A stretch of 64,000 nucleotides of DNA, taken from positions 124,001-188,000 of the forward strand of contig JAHQIW010000067.1 in the NCBI GenBank assembly GCA_019055375.1, written 5' to 3'. Source of the DNA: Parelaphostrongylus tenuis. Taxonomy: Eukaryota; Nematoda; Chromadorea; Rhabditida; Metastrongylidae. The translations under genes and the position numbers were made by a program. Below, in pieces: positions 34,700 through 46,604 of the stretch; within the stretch, counting starts at the first letter, position 1; every line of letters begins with the position of its first letter. Below the pieces are notes generated by a model. That model did not search any database. It worked only from the letters and a program-made list of their open reading frames with translations, and was not told where the DNA came from.

Positions 34700-35105
34700 G
34701 GAATTCCTTCGTGATCAATCTTTGCAGTCGCTGAGGTTTCAGTACCTCTTATGTCTTGAAGCGTTGGCAATTTTGAAATACAATGTACCCTGGGATTTAT
34801 TGAACATGAAATGCTTTTAAATTATGAATGAGTTTGAATATTTGATCCGTGAATAAATGTGGTAGTAAACTTGTGTCGCAAAATTATAATTTGACTCACT
34901 AGTTTCTTTCTTAGAGGCAACATCGATAAGAACAGATAGAATGGTATCAAGACTGTGATGATTCTCCTTGTCTGCTCAGTGATACTGCTGTTTAAAAACT
35001 AGTATAAGAGTTTACTTTTGTTCATCATATGCAAAGCTTTTGTAATTTCATCATAGTTGCGTAATCAGAAAAGGAAATAATGGTCATGACTTCTATTCTG
35101 CATTT
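34700..35105 (-). pseudogene. Dead copy of secreted gene E (unit A)
   Basis: It aligns along its length with gene E (50,596-50,976): gtcttgaagcgttggcaatttt, gatagaatggtatcaagactg, gctcagtgatactgctgttt. The start codon position is conserved, but the frame closes after about a dozen codons and further stops and indels follow. Confidence 0.65.
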
Positions 35106-35659
35106 TACTGCTTTTAGAAATTTCATAATGACATAATTACATATGAGAGACTGCTGAGTATTGGGCAAGACTTGAGACCTTAGGCAGGAAATTAAATCTT
35201 AAAAAGGGTAACAGCAGGACGATGATCTTGCTAGTGTAGTCGTAGCACGTGCCATCGGTTTGAGTAAAACCCAAACTCAACCCTGAGATTCCATGTTTTT
35301 TTCATTGACAGTAAATCAATCGACACGAGAAATTATAGTAAACTGGGTTTTCGTGAAATGTTTCACTCATACTTCTCTCAAAACCAGGAAAGCGATTGAG
35401 GTCAGGAATTGATCAATGGTGCAGAACATGGGCTGAAGCAAACGAGCCATACCGGCAATATGCTGAGCAGGAGCTTGGCCGATCCTTACTCTGTAAATCC
35501 ATTACCGTATCCTTATAAATCTTTAAAGGTTTCAAAATTTTTTCAAGGCCTAATTTGTACCTTATGTGAATTTAATACAGAGTGGATTATTCAGAATTTC
35601 AAACCAAAAACCGCTCAGCACAGATGTTGAGTCCCATGAAAAAATTAGCGAATAATTAA

Positions 35660-35957
35660 AAAAGGATAAAAGCTCTCGGCGTTAATCTATCCCTGAGGGA
35701 TGCGCCATGCATTCGACTTTAATTTTTAACTTCGTTTGAGGTGATTGAATGCACATCTGGCCTTTACAATGACTCGCGGTGGCCTCCCGCTGAACCGAGT
35801 CAGTGCTGCTTATCCTCCCAGACAAGTCTGAGACCTGTCTGGTACCAATTTACCTAGCCCGGAGGGATGAATGGCTTGGTGAGCCATGAGCGCGAGATCG
35901 AACCAGTGACCTCGTGTGCGACGCAGGGCACCTCTAACCACTGCGCCACATGCGCTC
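35660..35957 (-). mobile_element. SINE-1, complete copy with target-site duplication
   Basis: A 298-bp element on the minus strand. It starts agagcgcatgtggcgcagtg (box A), has ggttcgatctc (box B) and the SINE-1 body. It is flanked by a perfect 13-bp direct repeat, tagcgaataatta, at 35,647-35,659 and 35,958-35,970. The corresponding place in unit B (about 45,105-45,125) carries an uninterrupted aaaaattagcgaatata, that is, the empty site. Confidence 0.9.
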
Positions 35958-36317
35958 TAGCGAATAATTAGTATACATTAAAAAACAAATCCGCAAAGTT
36001 CTCCATTACCAAGCAATTTTTTCTTACGAAAGGATGTTCAGGCGGTTGACCACGCGTTGAAAGTAGTTTAGAACAACTCCAATGTCGTGATGAGGCCTAT
36101 TGGTGATGCAGCTGCCTAAAGAGCATTTTTATGCGTAAAAACTGAAATGATGCAATAAATTTTTCCAGTTCATGTTGTGCTTCGAAATATTGCACTAGAC
36201 GTAAGAAATCTGCTGTTGAACTCTACATTCCACAGCATCCGAACAATATCAGTGTATCATACCTTTCGTTTCGAGCGCACACGCTCAAATGTCGATATGC
36301 CTGATAACCATTTTTAT

Positions 36318-36660
36318 CCTATGCATGTGGTCTGTTATGAGCACTTGTACACCCCGATATACGTGTTTCGGCATTGGCAGCCTCGTCAATTCGGGCAGGC
36401 TCTTCGTCTTTAGCCAATTCCTCTGGGGAACCCAACTCCATACATAGAGTATGAGACGACGTACACTATACAAGTGGTAAATTCACTTAATGGAGCGTTT
36501 TAATTGTACGTAGTCGCCTACTCTATGTAGGGGTGCTGTTTGCCTCTGCGAGGATTGGCTAAAGTCAAAGGGCTTGCCCGAGTGACGAGGCTGCCAAGGC
36601 CAAGACACGTGTATCGGGCTGTACAAGTGCCCATAGCAGACCACATGTATGACTCGAAAA
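36318..36660. mobile_element. Palindromic MITE family F1 (unit A)
   Basis: The left arm (catgtggtctgttatgagca, cacttgtac, atacgtgtttcgg) and the right arm (ccaagacacgtgtatcgggc, tgtacaagtgcccatagcag) are inverted copies around a centre with tacaagtggtaaattcactt. There is no transposase frame. The copy at 45,447-45,805 is orthologous by duplication. Confidence 0.75.
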
Positions 36661-37149
36661 ATCATTACCACCCTATTGAAATGATAGTATAATTTCATCT
36701 CTGAGAAATCCCTCGTTTTCAACAATGACGTAATTATCCACTGATATCCGAAATAATGATAACGTCTGACTGAAAGCATATAAGGATATTTCGGCAGATT
36801 TTCAACTGCGATATTTACTGAACATCGGTATGCTTGATTTCTGCTTAGAACGAACAAACAGCCTCCATTGACACTTTAGCCATCGCAGCTCTCGAAGAAC
36901 CAATTTCGCGGAAATGCTGACCAAATTGAAGATTAGACAGATTCAATGACAACAAATCCACATAAACTTGTAGATAATCCAAGGGTATGATAGACAGGTA
37001 CTTTCGCTTCTGAGCAACTGGAACCACTTTCTATTCGCTCTAATCTTGCTGAAAAGCACCTTTCTTTGGACGATAAAAAGAGGTACAAAAAGCACGTTAG
37101 AAAATTTCTGCTCCTCCACATTGGGCCCGCTCAACGATTGTCATTTGTC

Positions 37150-37260
37150 GAGAATGTTTCTAGAGTTCTGGAACAAAACATTTGGCCGTCAAACTCGTCG
37201 AATCTCAAGCCAATAAATTATTCCGTGGTCCAACTGGAGGATTAACTTTCGGCTATTGTT
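37150..37260 (+). pseudogene. Tc1/mariner transposase relic (unit A)
   Basis: A plus-strand frame contains NIWPSNSSNLKPINYSVV, which resembles the conserved WPxxSPDLNPxDYxxW block around the last catalytic acid of IS630-Tc1-mariner transposases. The flanking sequence is shared with 46,318-46,425 in unit B, where the frame is shifted. Only this block is recognisable. Confidence 0.5.
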
Positions 37261-37339
37261 GCACAACCGTAGACTTCCTAAAACGGCTTTGACGCGCGCT
37301 CGTGACAATTTGACGGTGGCAGACGTGTCTAATAAACGC

Positions 37340-39290
37340 TATTATTCATTTAATCAATGAATTCATTTACATATGCAGTATTTTTTACTGTTAAGATTTC
37401 TAATTATCGAAGCTTTTTCCGCAACCTGTAGTCTAGTCGTGTGAAGAGCGTATCGCCCTCCAAATTATTTCCCAACTACTATTTATGAACGTAATAAACG
37501 TGGTGGTTTCATTCCTGTCTTCTTCTTTTCGTTTATCATGGAAAGCCTTTAGCTTGATTATAGTGATATCTATCAAGTGTTTTGACACTTCAAATTTTGT
37601 CATCAAGCAGTAGAGGACTTTAACATGCCCGACGGCTAAACGTTTACATGTTCTTAGTACGAGCACTCTCGCCCATTTTCCATTAGTCGGCATAAAAAGG
37701 CCCTTGGATAAAGCTCTTTCACGTCCACGGAACACGTGCAGTGCACTGAATAAAGTTGTACTGTACCATACCAGCAGTCGTTGGTCTGTTCGCGATTTGC
37801 AGGTGCAAATTGGAGAGCCCTTCCTGGATCAACAACTGAAACTAGGTGCATGAGAAGATGAACACACCGACCTAATGCATTGGCAGCACAATTCATCGTG
37901 TAGGCTTTGTAGCATTTATTTGATATCATACTTTCTGTCTTCTTGAGATAGCGATACCTATTCCGACCAAGGAAATGAAAAGAGTGACTGACTCATCGAC
38001 CGACCCTCAAATGCCATGAAAGTAGAACTTTTGCACGAAAGTCCCATACGCCATGGAGATTTTTGGATAAAAATGCTAATTTAATCACTGATCAAGAGCC
38101 ACTGAGGTTGTCAGGTCAAGCAGAGCAACATGTGTTCAATGAAAATTTATTTTTCAGTTGCTAATATGATGGAATCAATAAAGTCTGTAAGATTCGTATG
38201 ACCGCACAGAACAAAGACATTGGCCCCAAGTTTGCTTTGACCGTTCCATTGACTAATTTTCGTTCAATAGACCAAGTTCACCTACATTAGCCAAACTATG
38301 TGCATGTATAAGTTTGACATTATTCGACGAATGATTTGGCTGAGTGTACATGGAGGTCTTTCTTGACCATGAGAAATATATTAACTGTGACAGAAATTCT
38401 TTGCGAGTAAGCCACTCGCTTTGTTTAGAATTTCGCCATAAATGGCCTCGAGAAACCTTACTCCATTACTGGACATGTTCCCAGCAAATGCAACAAACTG
38501 GAGAGGGTGGAATCGATAAGGGTGTTTTTTCCGAAAAATTCAAAATTGAGCAATTAGATTACTCTTGTGAATCGAGGGCTTTGGTTTTACACACTAGACA
38601 GTCTTAGGTCGTTGTTCTACCTCCATCTCATGTTTCCTGCTTCTATGTTTCAAAAGTGACAAATAATTGTTGATAACATTTATCCAGATGGAAACAGAAG
38701 GAAAATCACGGCAAGGACTTTGGTGGTCCATTAAATACCACTGAGTTGTGCGAATTGGTTCAAAGCCTATCTAAACGTTAATTTCTGCTCGTGTCTCAGT
38801 AATCTTATTGTTGCAATTATCATCATTCTATTCATGAAACAAGACTAGGCAGTGTAAAAGCTCGACATTGATCTCCGAAATTTTCTTATTTTCGTTTACT
38901 GCTTATTTATTTCCCATGAAAAGTACAATATGAAGAGTACCCATAAATATGTGGACATATGAGCAGTATTCGAAACTCCAAATAAGCTTTGAAATGCAAT
39001 TTTTTTATGAATTTACCTTGTTAGGGCTACGAAGTGAAACGACGAAAACTACATTTTTCAATATACTATCATGCTTCCATTACACTATTATGTGGATTGC
39101 TATCAACGTGCCAAACTTTTTTGAGTTAAACAAGCTCTAAAATATTTTAAGTTAATTTTCTGCACAAAATCAACAAGGTACGACACATCTTATATTCACT
39201 GAGAAAAAAAACAAAGGGGTCATTTTATCAGAAGTACGTAACCATTGAGGTCAGCTACTCCTAAGCAGTAATTTATTTAATAATCATGAA
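37340..39290. other. Unrecognised sequence between units A and B
   Basis: Several frames of 60-100 codons occur on both strands (for example 37,433-37,929 minus and 38,344-38,607 plus). They overlap each other and have no recognised motifs. No named repeat was seen. Confidence 0.4.
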
Positions 39291-39294
39291 TGCC

Positions 39295-39460
39295 AGAGTG
39301 GATAAAGGATAAACTGTTTGACGTTGATCACACTGTCGAAGTAGCGACTATGATGTGCAAAACTATGGATTTTTAACAACTATCAAGTGCGCAGTCTTCA
39401 GAACAAGTATATGTGATCAAGTAATCCATTAATAATGTGAAACCTCATGAGAGAATCGTG
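39295..39460 (+). repeat. Repeat R, unit B copy
   Basis: Diverged match to 31,226-31,410: aggataaactgtttgacgtt and atgtgaaacctcatgagaga. It marks the left part of duplicated unit B. Confidence 0.45.
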
Positions 39461-40685
39461 TGTTGCAGAGTACTTCACGATGTGACGATCAACAATGGCT
39501 TCCATTGATAATCGTAAATGGCATCTCTGATCAAAAATGATTTACATGACAAACGATGTTACCTTTTTCTCGGTCGAAACTCTCTAAAAGAGATTGCTTT
39601 TTTCTGAAAACTCATCTGCATTTCTGAAGCATCTCTCCAAGCAAGATGAAATTCTGTGAACGTAATACTTGATAATCATCAACGAAAAGTCGATGGACGT
39701 TTCAGCTAACAATGAATTTGTTGTTAACAATTGAGATGCTACGGTTTGAAGCTTGTTACCTATTCATTACGAATGGTTTCTCTTGTGAGACAGATATTTC
39801 GAAGAAGAAAGCAGTGAAAACAAAGAAAAGAATAAAAAAATTGGCGCTGTTCTATTATAGCGGCGCCAACTTGAAGCCTTCGCTAAAGCGTATTCTCTGC
39901 TGTTATCTGACGAACGTACGATTATCTGATAGCTTAAATTAAGTGCATATTAAATCTACATTTTACTTCTCATATTGCTTGTTTTAAACGTCATACCAGT
40001 CAAAATTAGATCTTGATTCACATTTGAAAACTTCTCGCCTGATAAAAGTTCTTGTAATAAAATCTCAACCATTAGACAGAGCAAATCTTTCTGATTGAGA
40101 AAATGGGTCTGCTCTTTAAAAAGAATTTCTTACTGCATCTGTACACACACTCTAGCCGACTAGCAGTGCTCACTGAGTAGGGAACCCAATATTCTTTAGA
40201 TCGTTGCAAAGCTGGAAGAAGCCCTTTCCGAAAGCCAAATATACCATTATAATCGAAAAATTTTTTTACATCTAACGGTTAAAAGTTCATCACAACAAAA
40301 CTTTCCGGTGAGAATTCTTCAAATGAGAAACAAAATCTTATTTTGACTGATACAGCGCCAAAAATAAGCTATTTAGGAACTCATACATGCCATTGAAACT
40401 CACTTGATTTAGGCTATCGATAAACTACAGAAGCGTTTTATAGAAGCAGATATACGTTTTTATCGAAAGCTTCATGCGGCGCCGCCGTACTGAAAAGTAC
40501 CATAAAAGTTTTTAATCTATACCGAGTAGAATGACTTAAATAGGCGAGTTGGCCAGGCCACTAAACTTTGTTTTTTATTGTTCTGTTTCACTTACAATGT
40601 AATCATTTCTTGGCCTTTCTATCGTGTTTTGCGTCATTAGGAAACTCGTGTTTTTGAGATCCTAAACAATTGAACCAGTTTATTT
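39461..40685. other. Unrecognised sequence inside unit B
   Basis: No gene or named repeat is supported here. Confidence 0.4.
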
Positions 40686-40689
40686 TCCA

Positions 40690-40870
40690 TGGTGTATGGA
40701 ATTTCCGCATACTTCAGAAGGAGCATGTGGTTTGGTAAAGGCTCTTGGACAGCCCGATACACGTGTTTCGTCCTTACAGGCAAGTCAGTCGGGCAGATCA
40801 AGTCGTCTTTCGATCTTTTTATTAGTCACTTCTCTCGGGAGCCCTACTCTCCCTACAGAGAGTTATCGAA
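40690..40870. mobile_element. Palindromic MITE family F1, left-arm fragment
   Basis: It contains gagcatgtggtttggtaaag, cccgatacacgtgtttcgtc and a tcgggcagatc word, matching the left arm of 36,318-36,660. No right arm follows. Confidence 0.55.
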
Positions 40871-40959
40871 GACGAACGTTTTACACTCTATGTCAGATGA
40901 ATTTTTCACCTAACACAGAGTGTTGCACACTCGATTGCTTTTTAGCTGGTATTTATATC

Positions 40960-41093
40960 ATAATACACCTTTATTTCAAGTGTTTTATTAAGACCACGCT
41001 CAAATGTAGAAAGATCATTGCTATAATAATAAAGAAAAGATCTACTGAAATTTGCGCGTGGTCTTTTTGAAACACTCGAAATAAAGGTATAAT
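40960..41093. mobile_element. Hairpin MITE with ~55-bp arms
   Basis: The left arm has cacctttatttcaagtgttt, then aagaccacgc; the right arm has gcgtggtctttttgaaacac, then tcgaaataaaggtataat. The arms are near-perfect complements separated by about 25 bp. It sits directly beside a mariner relic, and its arms may be terminal repeats of the same family. Confidence 0.7.
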
Positions 41094-41104
41094 CAGAAGG
41101 AGCA

Positions 41105-41560
41105 CTTGAAAACTTTAGCCGCGAACGTCACTTGAGCGTTCACTTGGGTCATTCTGCCACCGAAGCGATACAAACCATGTAGAGCAACCATGAGGAAGTC
41201 GATCAACACAAAGATGGTCCAAAGAGATTTGTAAAGGCGACACCATTACGTCAAATTTGGCTTCTACAGCTTTATCAAAGTGACGTCAAGACGACGCTCG
41301 TTCACATAATGAGCGTCTAACATTGCAAAAAATTAAAGAGTTAGGGTAGGAAGGTTTGGTTCAATTAGCGTATGGCCCAGATGCTAGACCGAGTGATTAC
41401 CATCTCTTCGCATCTCTGCAACACTTCCTGGCAGAAAACATTTTGCCAAGATCGACCATGTGATAAAAATCTGTGTTCATTATAGAGCAAAAGAAATTAA
41501 ATAGCTGCAAAAATAGCCTATTTAGATTCTCGAAATCACAAGTTCACGAATCACATCAAA
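41105..41560 (+). pseudogene. mariner transposase relic
   Basis: A plus-strand frame with stops contains DDARSHNERLTLQKIKELG and, after one stop, PDARPSDYHLFASLQHFLAE. These match the mariner blocks HDNARPH…LQ and SPDLAPSDYHLFRSLQHFL that hold the second and third catalytic aspartates. The N-terminal DNA-binding half is not recognisable. It is inactive. Confidence 0.8.
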
Positions 41561-42107
41561 TCCGATAAGAAAGACCATGAAATATGTGTATTTTAATGCA
41601 TAAAAGCAACAGAAAAAGTCAATACGACAAAACTTATTTCAACCTAATAGTAAAGAACAGGAATAACAGTGAGGAACACCCGAGAAAATGAAATGAATGA
41701 ATTGTGTCTTTTTCAAAAATAATGAATAATGAAGCACAGGTATTTGTATCTCAAGTAAGTTCATCCTCATCCTAAATTATTCAATCATTTGGAAGAAAGT
41801 TGAAGGCAACTCAGCGAATAAACAACTGAAAAATTGGCATTGTAGAATGTCTGGTTGAAAATCAGTTTCATAGATGATATAATATAGATAGCAGAGAATA
41901 CACTTCTCTACACACGTGATACAGAACATGCGACAAAAAAGTGAATGTCGTTATTCATTTATGTGAACTTGAAGAGCACTCGCATGAATCTGTTCAGACC
42001 GTCCTCTCCTCTGTAAGATTTCTATTCTTATCTAATGCACTTTTCAACGTTCAAAATGAAAGGATTAAGATTGCTCTCTTGTTAAACTTCCATGTCTTTG
42101 TGTGCTG

Positions 42108-42214
42108 CATTTCGTCGCCCAGAAACGGCTCTATCAGATCGTATTAACTGGAAAACTCTGAACCTACATCGGAATTCAATCTCCTTCACAAAGAATATAA
42201 GCAACACCATTAGT
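42108..42214 (+). promoter_or_regulatory. Conserved upstream block of peptide gene B
   Basis: Match to 32,868-32,976 and 49,757-49,866. It contains cacaaagaatataagcaaca and ccattagtcg. The AATATAAG word lies at 42,194-42,201, 272 bp upstream of the ATG. Confidence 0.5.
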
Positions 42215-42465
42215 CGTCCATTCATTCGCTAGCTACTGTCTTCATTCTTTACGTGCTTCCTTTTCTCATGTAGTAGATTCACACTGCTTAGTTGATCGTT
42301 TACACAAGTAACTGGGAACTATTGTCACTCTCTGTGATAATTGTCGGTGCATTGGAAATACTCTTTCCTTCATGTAGACACATGCTTGAGTTTACAATGT
42401 CCATTGAACTCAATCGGTGTGAAATTGAGTATATCGTTGCAGAAGACTTGTCCTTTCGATCAAGA

Positions 42466-42832
42466 ATGAAGCATCTTCTCGTTTTAATTGCACTTGTCAC
42501 CATTGCATGGGTGAGTAAATCGTATCCAGTAAGTAATAACGACCACTTGCCTAAATGCTAGAAAGAAGCTCATGTGGATCTTTCAGGCCTGTATGGACCA
42601 TAAACCTGGTCGAATATGTTCAAAACCATGGAAATGTGAGGAACCATGGGACCCAAAGCTAACCACAGAGCCTTTTCCAAGGCCAATTCTAGTGACTGCT
42701 CAGACAGAAGATCCAAGGCTATCGCCGCGATCAGGAAGCCCAAAACAAAAGAGGGCAGCAAGCAACGAAGACAAGGTAAAAGTGCATGCAAAGAAGAAAT
42801 CTAGTGTGTTTACTTGTAACCATTTCGAGTAA
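42466..42832 (+). CDS. Small secreted basic peptide, family copy B
   Basis: Exon 1 (42,466-42,528) encodes the signal peptide MKHLLVLIALVTIAWVSKSYP. A 58-nt intron (42,529-42,586) has a good donor (gtaagt) and acceptor (tctttcag) and joins in phase 0. Exon 2 (42,587-42,832) stays open for 81 codons to TAA. The mature part has cysteines in ACMDH, ICSKPWKC and a late FTCNHFE, and is rich in proline and lysine (EPFPRP, KQKR, HAKKKSS). An acceptor-like tatcgttgcag ends 23 bp upstream of the ATG and could take a spliced leader. A second in-frame donor (gtgagt, 42,511) could shorten exon 1 by 18 nt. This is the cleanest copy of the family. No homologous family was recognised. Confidence 0.75.
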
Positions 42833-42934
42833 TCTAAATAGAAAGCCACATCTAGAGAAATCATGGTATTTGCTATCACCACCGTGCAAAATGAATTGAC
42901 AACTAGTCAATATATGTAAATCTAAGAAACTTAC

Positions 42935-43715
42935 CTCGTTTAGCCGACGCGAGGTTGACGATAGTGCTGCAGTTGTAGTCGCAGTGATAGAGTAGCTCGG
43001 TGGCGACGTTTCGGCCACACCGCCTTCTTCAGAACCTGGACTTAGACTGAATTTGAGGTCTGAAAGATACGGCGGGTGTCGATGCCTCTATATAGCGCCT
43101 AGGTCAGGTGAATAGATCAAATGAAGAAAGGACGACATGTGTCGCATGATAGTGACGCATTCGTCCTTCTGATTTATTGTTGGACATTAGCGCTTATCCA
43201 AAACACTCCATAAGTTTTCACCTTGATGTTTTTGAATCATGCTCCAGGATCGCAGCAGTCACCAAAAAATCGTTACCATCGTGTTTCCTTGCCCTAAGTG
43301 AAATAAGAGGTAAATTTATTATGAATTCAGAATTTCCTACTAAGATGTCAGGTCCGCATATAAGATCATCTAAACGGCCAATTTAAAATGCAAATTAAGT
43401 ACACTTTTAATAACATATAGAGCACAGAAGCACAGCGGTTATGATTCAGAAGTGGCTGTCGCGATCCTGGCACACAGTCGAATATATCAGCGCGTAAAAC
43501 TTTCGAAGCGTTTTGTGTAAACGCTAATTATCCACCATTGAACTGTAAGAGTAAATGCATCATTATTACGCAATATATGCCGTCTTTTCTTCGTTCGATC
43601 CTTTGACCGCACCCAGACGGTATATAAAGGCATCGACAGTTCTTCACAACATTGTAATAATCAAATATATCTTACGTGCAAGCTCAAGAGATGACGGAGT
43701 CGTCAAAAGATCAGC
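42935..43715. mobile_element. Inverted pair of Penelope-like fragments (unit B)
   Basis: The minus-strand piece begins gcgacgtttcggccacaccg and ccttcttcagaacctgg and contains atccaaaacactcc and tgctccaggatcg. The plus-strand piece (43,415-43,715) has cagcgcgtaaaactttcgaa and gcgttttgtg. This is the duplicate of 33,690-34,450. Confidence 0.7.
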
Positions 43716-43929
43716 TAGTTAACTACTGTCACTACAACTGTTACTGCAAAAACTATTACCATCCTTGCATTGGCTAATCAAGGTAGGTCCACAAGAATTA
43801 CGTTTATTAATCATTAATGTCGACGTTTACTGAAAGTCAACTTCCGAATATGTACAAACGTGTGTATGAAGCGTGCGTGACTTAAACGAGCCGGAGCAAC
43901 TGACCGAAATGAGTACCATACGGCATTTG

Positions 43930-44322
43930 ATCATTTGTGATGTATCCAGATGCTTTCGTGATACACTTTTTGCAATCGCTGAGATTTGGGTGCCTCTTAT
44001 GTCTTGAGGAGTTTGCGATTTTGAAGTACAATGTACCTTAGAATTTATTAACATGAAATGCTTTCGAATTATGAATAAGTGTGGATTTTCTACCCATGAA
44101 CAAATGTGATAGTAAACCTGTGTCACAAAATTATAATTTGACTAACTAGATTCTATCTCAATGAAAAAATCGATAGGAACAGGTAGGATAGTATCAAGAC
44201 TGTATTAATTCTCCTTGTCTGCTCAATGATACTGCTGATCGAGAAGTGTGACCATTATATGTAGTACTTTTGCTTTCATCACAGCTAATCAGGAAAGGAA
44301 ATAATGATCATGACTTCTATAT
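43930..44322 (-). pseudogene. Dead copy of secreted gene E (unit B)
   Basis: Aligns with gene E at 50,596-50,976 and with the unit A relic (gtcttgaggagtttgcgatttt, ggtaggatagtatcaagactg, gctcaatgatactgctg). Many stops and indels are present. Confidence 0.65.
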
Positions 44323-44839
44323 TCATTTTACTGCTTTTAGCAATCTTATAACGAGATAATTTCTTATGAGAATGCTGAGTAATGTGCGAGACTTGAAACC
44401 TCAGGCGGGAGATGAATAGGAGTAGTAGCAGAACGAAGACCGTGCTAGTGTGACCGTAACACGTGTCCTCGGTGTGAGTAAAGCCCAAGCTCAACCCTGA
44501 GGTTCCACGTTTTTTTCATTGACAATAAATCAACAGTGATACAGTAAGTTGTAATGAATTGGATTTTCAGAAAAAGTCTTAACTCTTACTCCTTTTAAAT
44601 CCAAGAAAGAGAACAGCACCGGGGATATGCTGGCAGCAGTTTTGTAGCACCTTAATAAGTAAATCTATTCCCGTATCCTTATGAATTTTCAAGGGTTTCA
44701 AAGTTTTTTTCAAGGCTTCTCGTTCGGACCACTTTTTAGTTTGATAGAGAGTGAATCATTCAAAATTGTAATCTAAAACAGCCTTTAGCACAAATATTGA
44801 GTGTCATGAAAAATAATTTTAAAAAAGAAAATGTTTTAA

Positions 44840-45080
44840 GCTTAAACGAGGTTGGTACGCCACCATCATACACCGGTGTTTCGGAGGTTTCGGCCTCCTC
44901 GTCAGTGACCCTCGCCCCACATTAAGCCCTGCTTTGTAGCAAGGAGGGAGGCGTATTTGGTGATGGCATAGTGTACAGTGACACTGGTCCATCACCACTG
45001 TTCATTTGGTAGATTTCGGCTGGTAGACCAAAATTAATCCATTAGATCGACTGTTTTTAGTACCTCGTGATAAACATGAA
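44840..45080. mobile_element. Insertion unique to unit B
   Basis: About 240 bp (cgccaccatcatacaccggt, ggaggtttcggcctcctc, tggtgatggcatagtgtaca) not present at the corresponding place of unit A. Short internal inverted stretches occur (ggaggtttcggcctcc; tggtgatgg/ccatcacca). Probably a non-autonomous element of unknown family. Confidence 0.4.
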
Positions 45081-45446
45081 AAAAGCATAAATAACATGCC
45101 ATGGAAAAATTAGCGAATATAACTTTATTCAAAAAAGTCCATAAAAATTCTCATCATCAAGCATTTTTTAAATATAGGATGTTTAGGCCGTCGAGCACGC
45201 GCTGAAAGCAGTTTAGGACAATTCAAATGTTGTGATGAGGCCTACTGGTGATGTAGTTGGCTAAAGAAGGGTGTTTTTGCGTCAAAACTGTAATGATGCA
45301 ATAAATTTTTCCAGCTCGTCTGCATCTTGAATTACTGTACTAAAGATAAGAAATGTACTGTTGAACTATACATTTTACAGCATTCGAATAATATCAGTGT
45401 AACATTCCTTTTTTCTAGTGTTTTCTTAAGAACATGCTCAAATTCC

Positions 45447-45805
45447 GATATGCCTGATGATCATTTTTGAGCCATGCATGTGGTTTGCTATGAGCACTTG
45501 TAAGCCCGACACACGTGTTTCGACCTTCGTAGTCTCGTCAGTCGGACAAGGCCTTTGTTTCTGGCCAATCCTCTCGGTGGAAACCCAACCCCTACACAAA
45601 GAGGCGACGACGTACAATTTACAAGTGGTAAATTCACTCAAAAGAGCGTGTAAATTGTTTGTCATAACTTACTCTGTGTGGGAGGTTTGGTTCCTCCGCG
45701 AAGATTGGCTAAAGACGACGGGCCTGCCAGAGTGACGAGGCTGTCAAGGCCGAAACACGTGTATCGGGCTGCATAAGTGCCCATAGTAGACCATATGCAT
45801 GGCTC
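45447..45805. mobile_element. Palindromic MITE family F1 (unit B)
   Basis: The left arm (gccatgcatgtggtttgcta, cacttgtaagcccgacacac) and right arm (gccgaaacacgtgtatcggg, ccatatgcatggctc) flank a centre with tacaagtggtaaattcact. Duplicate of 36,318-36,660. Confidence 0.75.
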
Positions 45806-46317
45806 AAAAAATGATTATTAGGCATATATAAATAATAGTATAATTTCCCCTTTGAGAAAGTTTACTCGTTTTCCAACAAGGACGTAATCGTTCACTGATT
45901 TCCGAAAAGCCGATGACGTCTAATTGTGGACATATGAATATGCTTTGGCAGACTTTCTACTGCGACAGTTATTGAGCATCGGCATGGTTAATTTTTGCTT
46001 GACATGAAGAAGCAGCCTCCATTGACTTTTTGACCATCGCAACTCTCAAAGAATCGATTTTGCGGAAATAGTAACCAAATTGAAGATTTGACTGATCCAA
46101 TAATAACAACTTTGCATAAATGTGTAAATAAGCTAAGGGCCTGATGGATGATGCTTTCACTTCTGAACAGCTTGAATCACTCTCTTTTCGCTGCAACCTT
46201 GTCAGGAAACATCATTGCTCAAATAAAAAAAGCGGTTCTCACAGGAAAGCATGTTAAAATAAATTTTGCTGTTCCTGCACAGTCGGCCCGCTCAACGATT
46301 GTTATTTGGCGAAAGTG

Positions 46318-46425
46318 TTTCTAGGCTTCTGGAGCAAAAAATATTTGGCCGTCAAACACTCCGACTCTTAAGCTAATGGATTACACCGTGGTTCTTATTG
46401 GAAAAAGTTTCGGCTACTCATTACA
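46318..46425 (+). pseudogene. Tc1/mariner transposase relic (unit B)
   Basis: Nucleotide match to 37,150-37,260 (ggagcaaaaaatatttggcc, then gtcaaacactccgac). One extra base shifts the WPSN…DY frame, so it is inactive. Confidence 0.45.
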
Positions 46426-46604
46426 CAACCGCAAACTCCATAAAATGGCTTTGACACGCGCTTGAGAGAAGTTTACTGGAGAAACGTGTGCGATATAATA
46501 AAAGATTTTTTCGAGCGATTTTGTGCATGTATAGTTCAAAGGAGGCAATTTTGTGAAATTGTTACTAACTTTTTTGTATGTTGTCAGAGTTGTTAGTAAA
46601 TGTA

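Noticed and set aside
36483..36857. 124-codon minus-strand frame
   Set aside because: It runs across the right arm of the palindromic MITE and is not open in the duplicate at 45.7-46.0 kb.
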